From: Methylobacterium sp. E-005
Lineage (GTDB): Bacteria > Pseudomonadota > Alphaproteobacteria > Rhizobiales > Beijerinckiaceae
Direction: 5' to 3'
Length of the DNA stretch: 64,000 nucleotides
Assembly: GCF_022829725.1 (NCBI RefSeq)
Contig: NZ_JAKSYG010000153.1
Coordinates: forward strand, 1 to 64,000
How positions within the stretch are numbered: position 1 is the stretch's first letter; each line of letters begins with the position of its first letter. The position numbers and the translations under genes are program-made. Below the pieces are notes generated by a model. That model was not told where the DNA came from. It saw nothing but the letters and a program-made list of their open reading frames with translations, and did not search any database. Positions 63,942-64,000 of this stretch are shown in pieces.

Positions 63942-63971
63942 CATGACGGCTGCAACGCTCAGGCCGTCATG
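63942..63971 (+). terminator. Terminator-like hairpin after gpmI
   Basis: CATGACGGC at 63942-63950 pairs with GCCGTCATG at 63963-63971 around a 12-base loop, nine bases after the gpmI stop. No T-run follows, so it is a possible weak or Rho-assisted terminator. Confidence 0.45.
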
Positions 63972-64000
63972 CAGCAGGCTTCCGCCATACGTCCCGCCGT

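Overview
The window is a high-GC alphaproteobacterial chromosome segment. The closest fit I can infer is Methylobacterium or a related member of the Rhizobiales, from the base composition, the formamide/amide/urea gene content and the intergenic hairpin repeats. This assignment is inference; no rRNA or other marker is present.

Left part (1-2.2 kb): a chemotaxis receptor and the start of a gene following it in the same direction. A TTAA-N7-TTAA sequence of the CtrA type lies upstream of the receptor.

2.2-21.3 kb: an integrated, apparently decayed prophage or island. Nearly all genes are on the minus strand. Early genes at the right end are a P4-type tyrosine integrase, an AlpA-like regulator, a PC4-like ssDNA-binding protein and a TOPRIM/DUF927 primase-helicase, with an iteron-like GTGTGAC cluster just beyond it. 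A serine recombinase and the late genes follow: terminase subunits, a probable tail/virion assembly protein, a baseplate-hub-like protein, tail assembly proteins and a tape measure with a tail-lysozyme domain. I find no portal, protease or major capsid gene. The right border is a 52-nt 3' fragment of a tRNA-Arg(ACG) gene. The intact tRNA expected at the left border is not in the window.

22.3-44.9 kb: a large nitrogen-scavenging region built around two complete urea/short-chain-amide type ABC transporters (UrtABCDE architecture). The first is next to an acetamidase/formamidase, a hydantoin/ureide-type degradation set (M20 carbamoylase, dihydroorotase-like cyclic amidase, Asp/Glu/hydantoin racemase, amidohydrolase) and an orphan solute-binding protein. 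The second is in line with an alpha/beta hydrolase, formamidase FmdA, zinc-ribbon protein FmdB and aliphatic amidase AmiE. Together they could import urea, amides and ureides and release ammonia.

45.1-49.4 kb: divergent from the second transporter is a giant sensor in which an NCS1 (purine/cytosine permease-like) membrane domain is fused to a cysteine-rich module, a histidine kinase and a receiver. It is followed, with overlap, by a receiver-LuxR regulator. It is the most interesting locus here and may control the amide genes.

49.6-58 kb: a large MGH1/GH63-like glycoside hydrolase, then a GlxA-type AraC regulator divergent from a sarcosine/N-methyl-amino-acid oxidase and a polar amino-acid ABC transporter.

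58-64 kb: small genes (a coupled 82-residue protein and PAS protein, a YqaE/Pmp3 membrane peptide, a Flp pilin, two paralogous small proteins of unknown function), a second CtrA-like box, and phosphoglycerate mutase gpmI.
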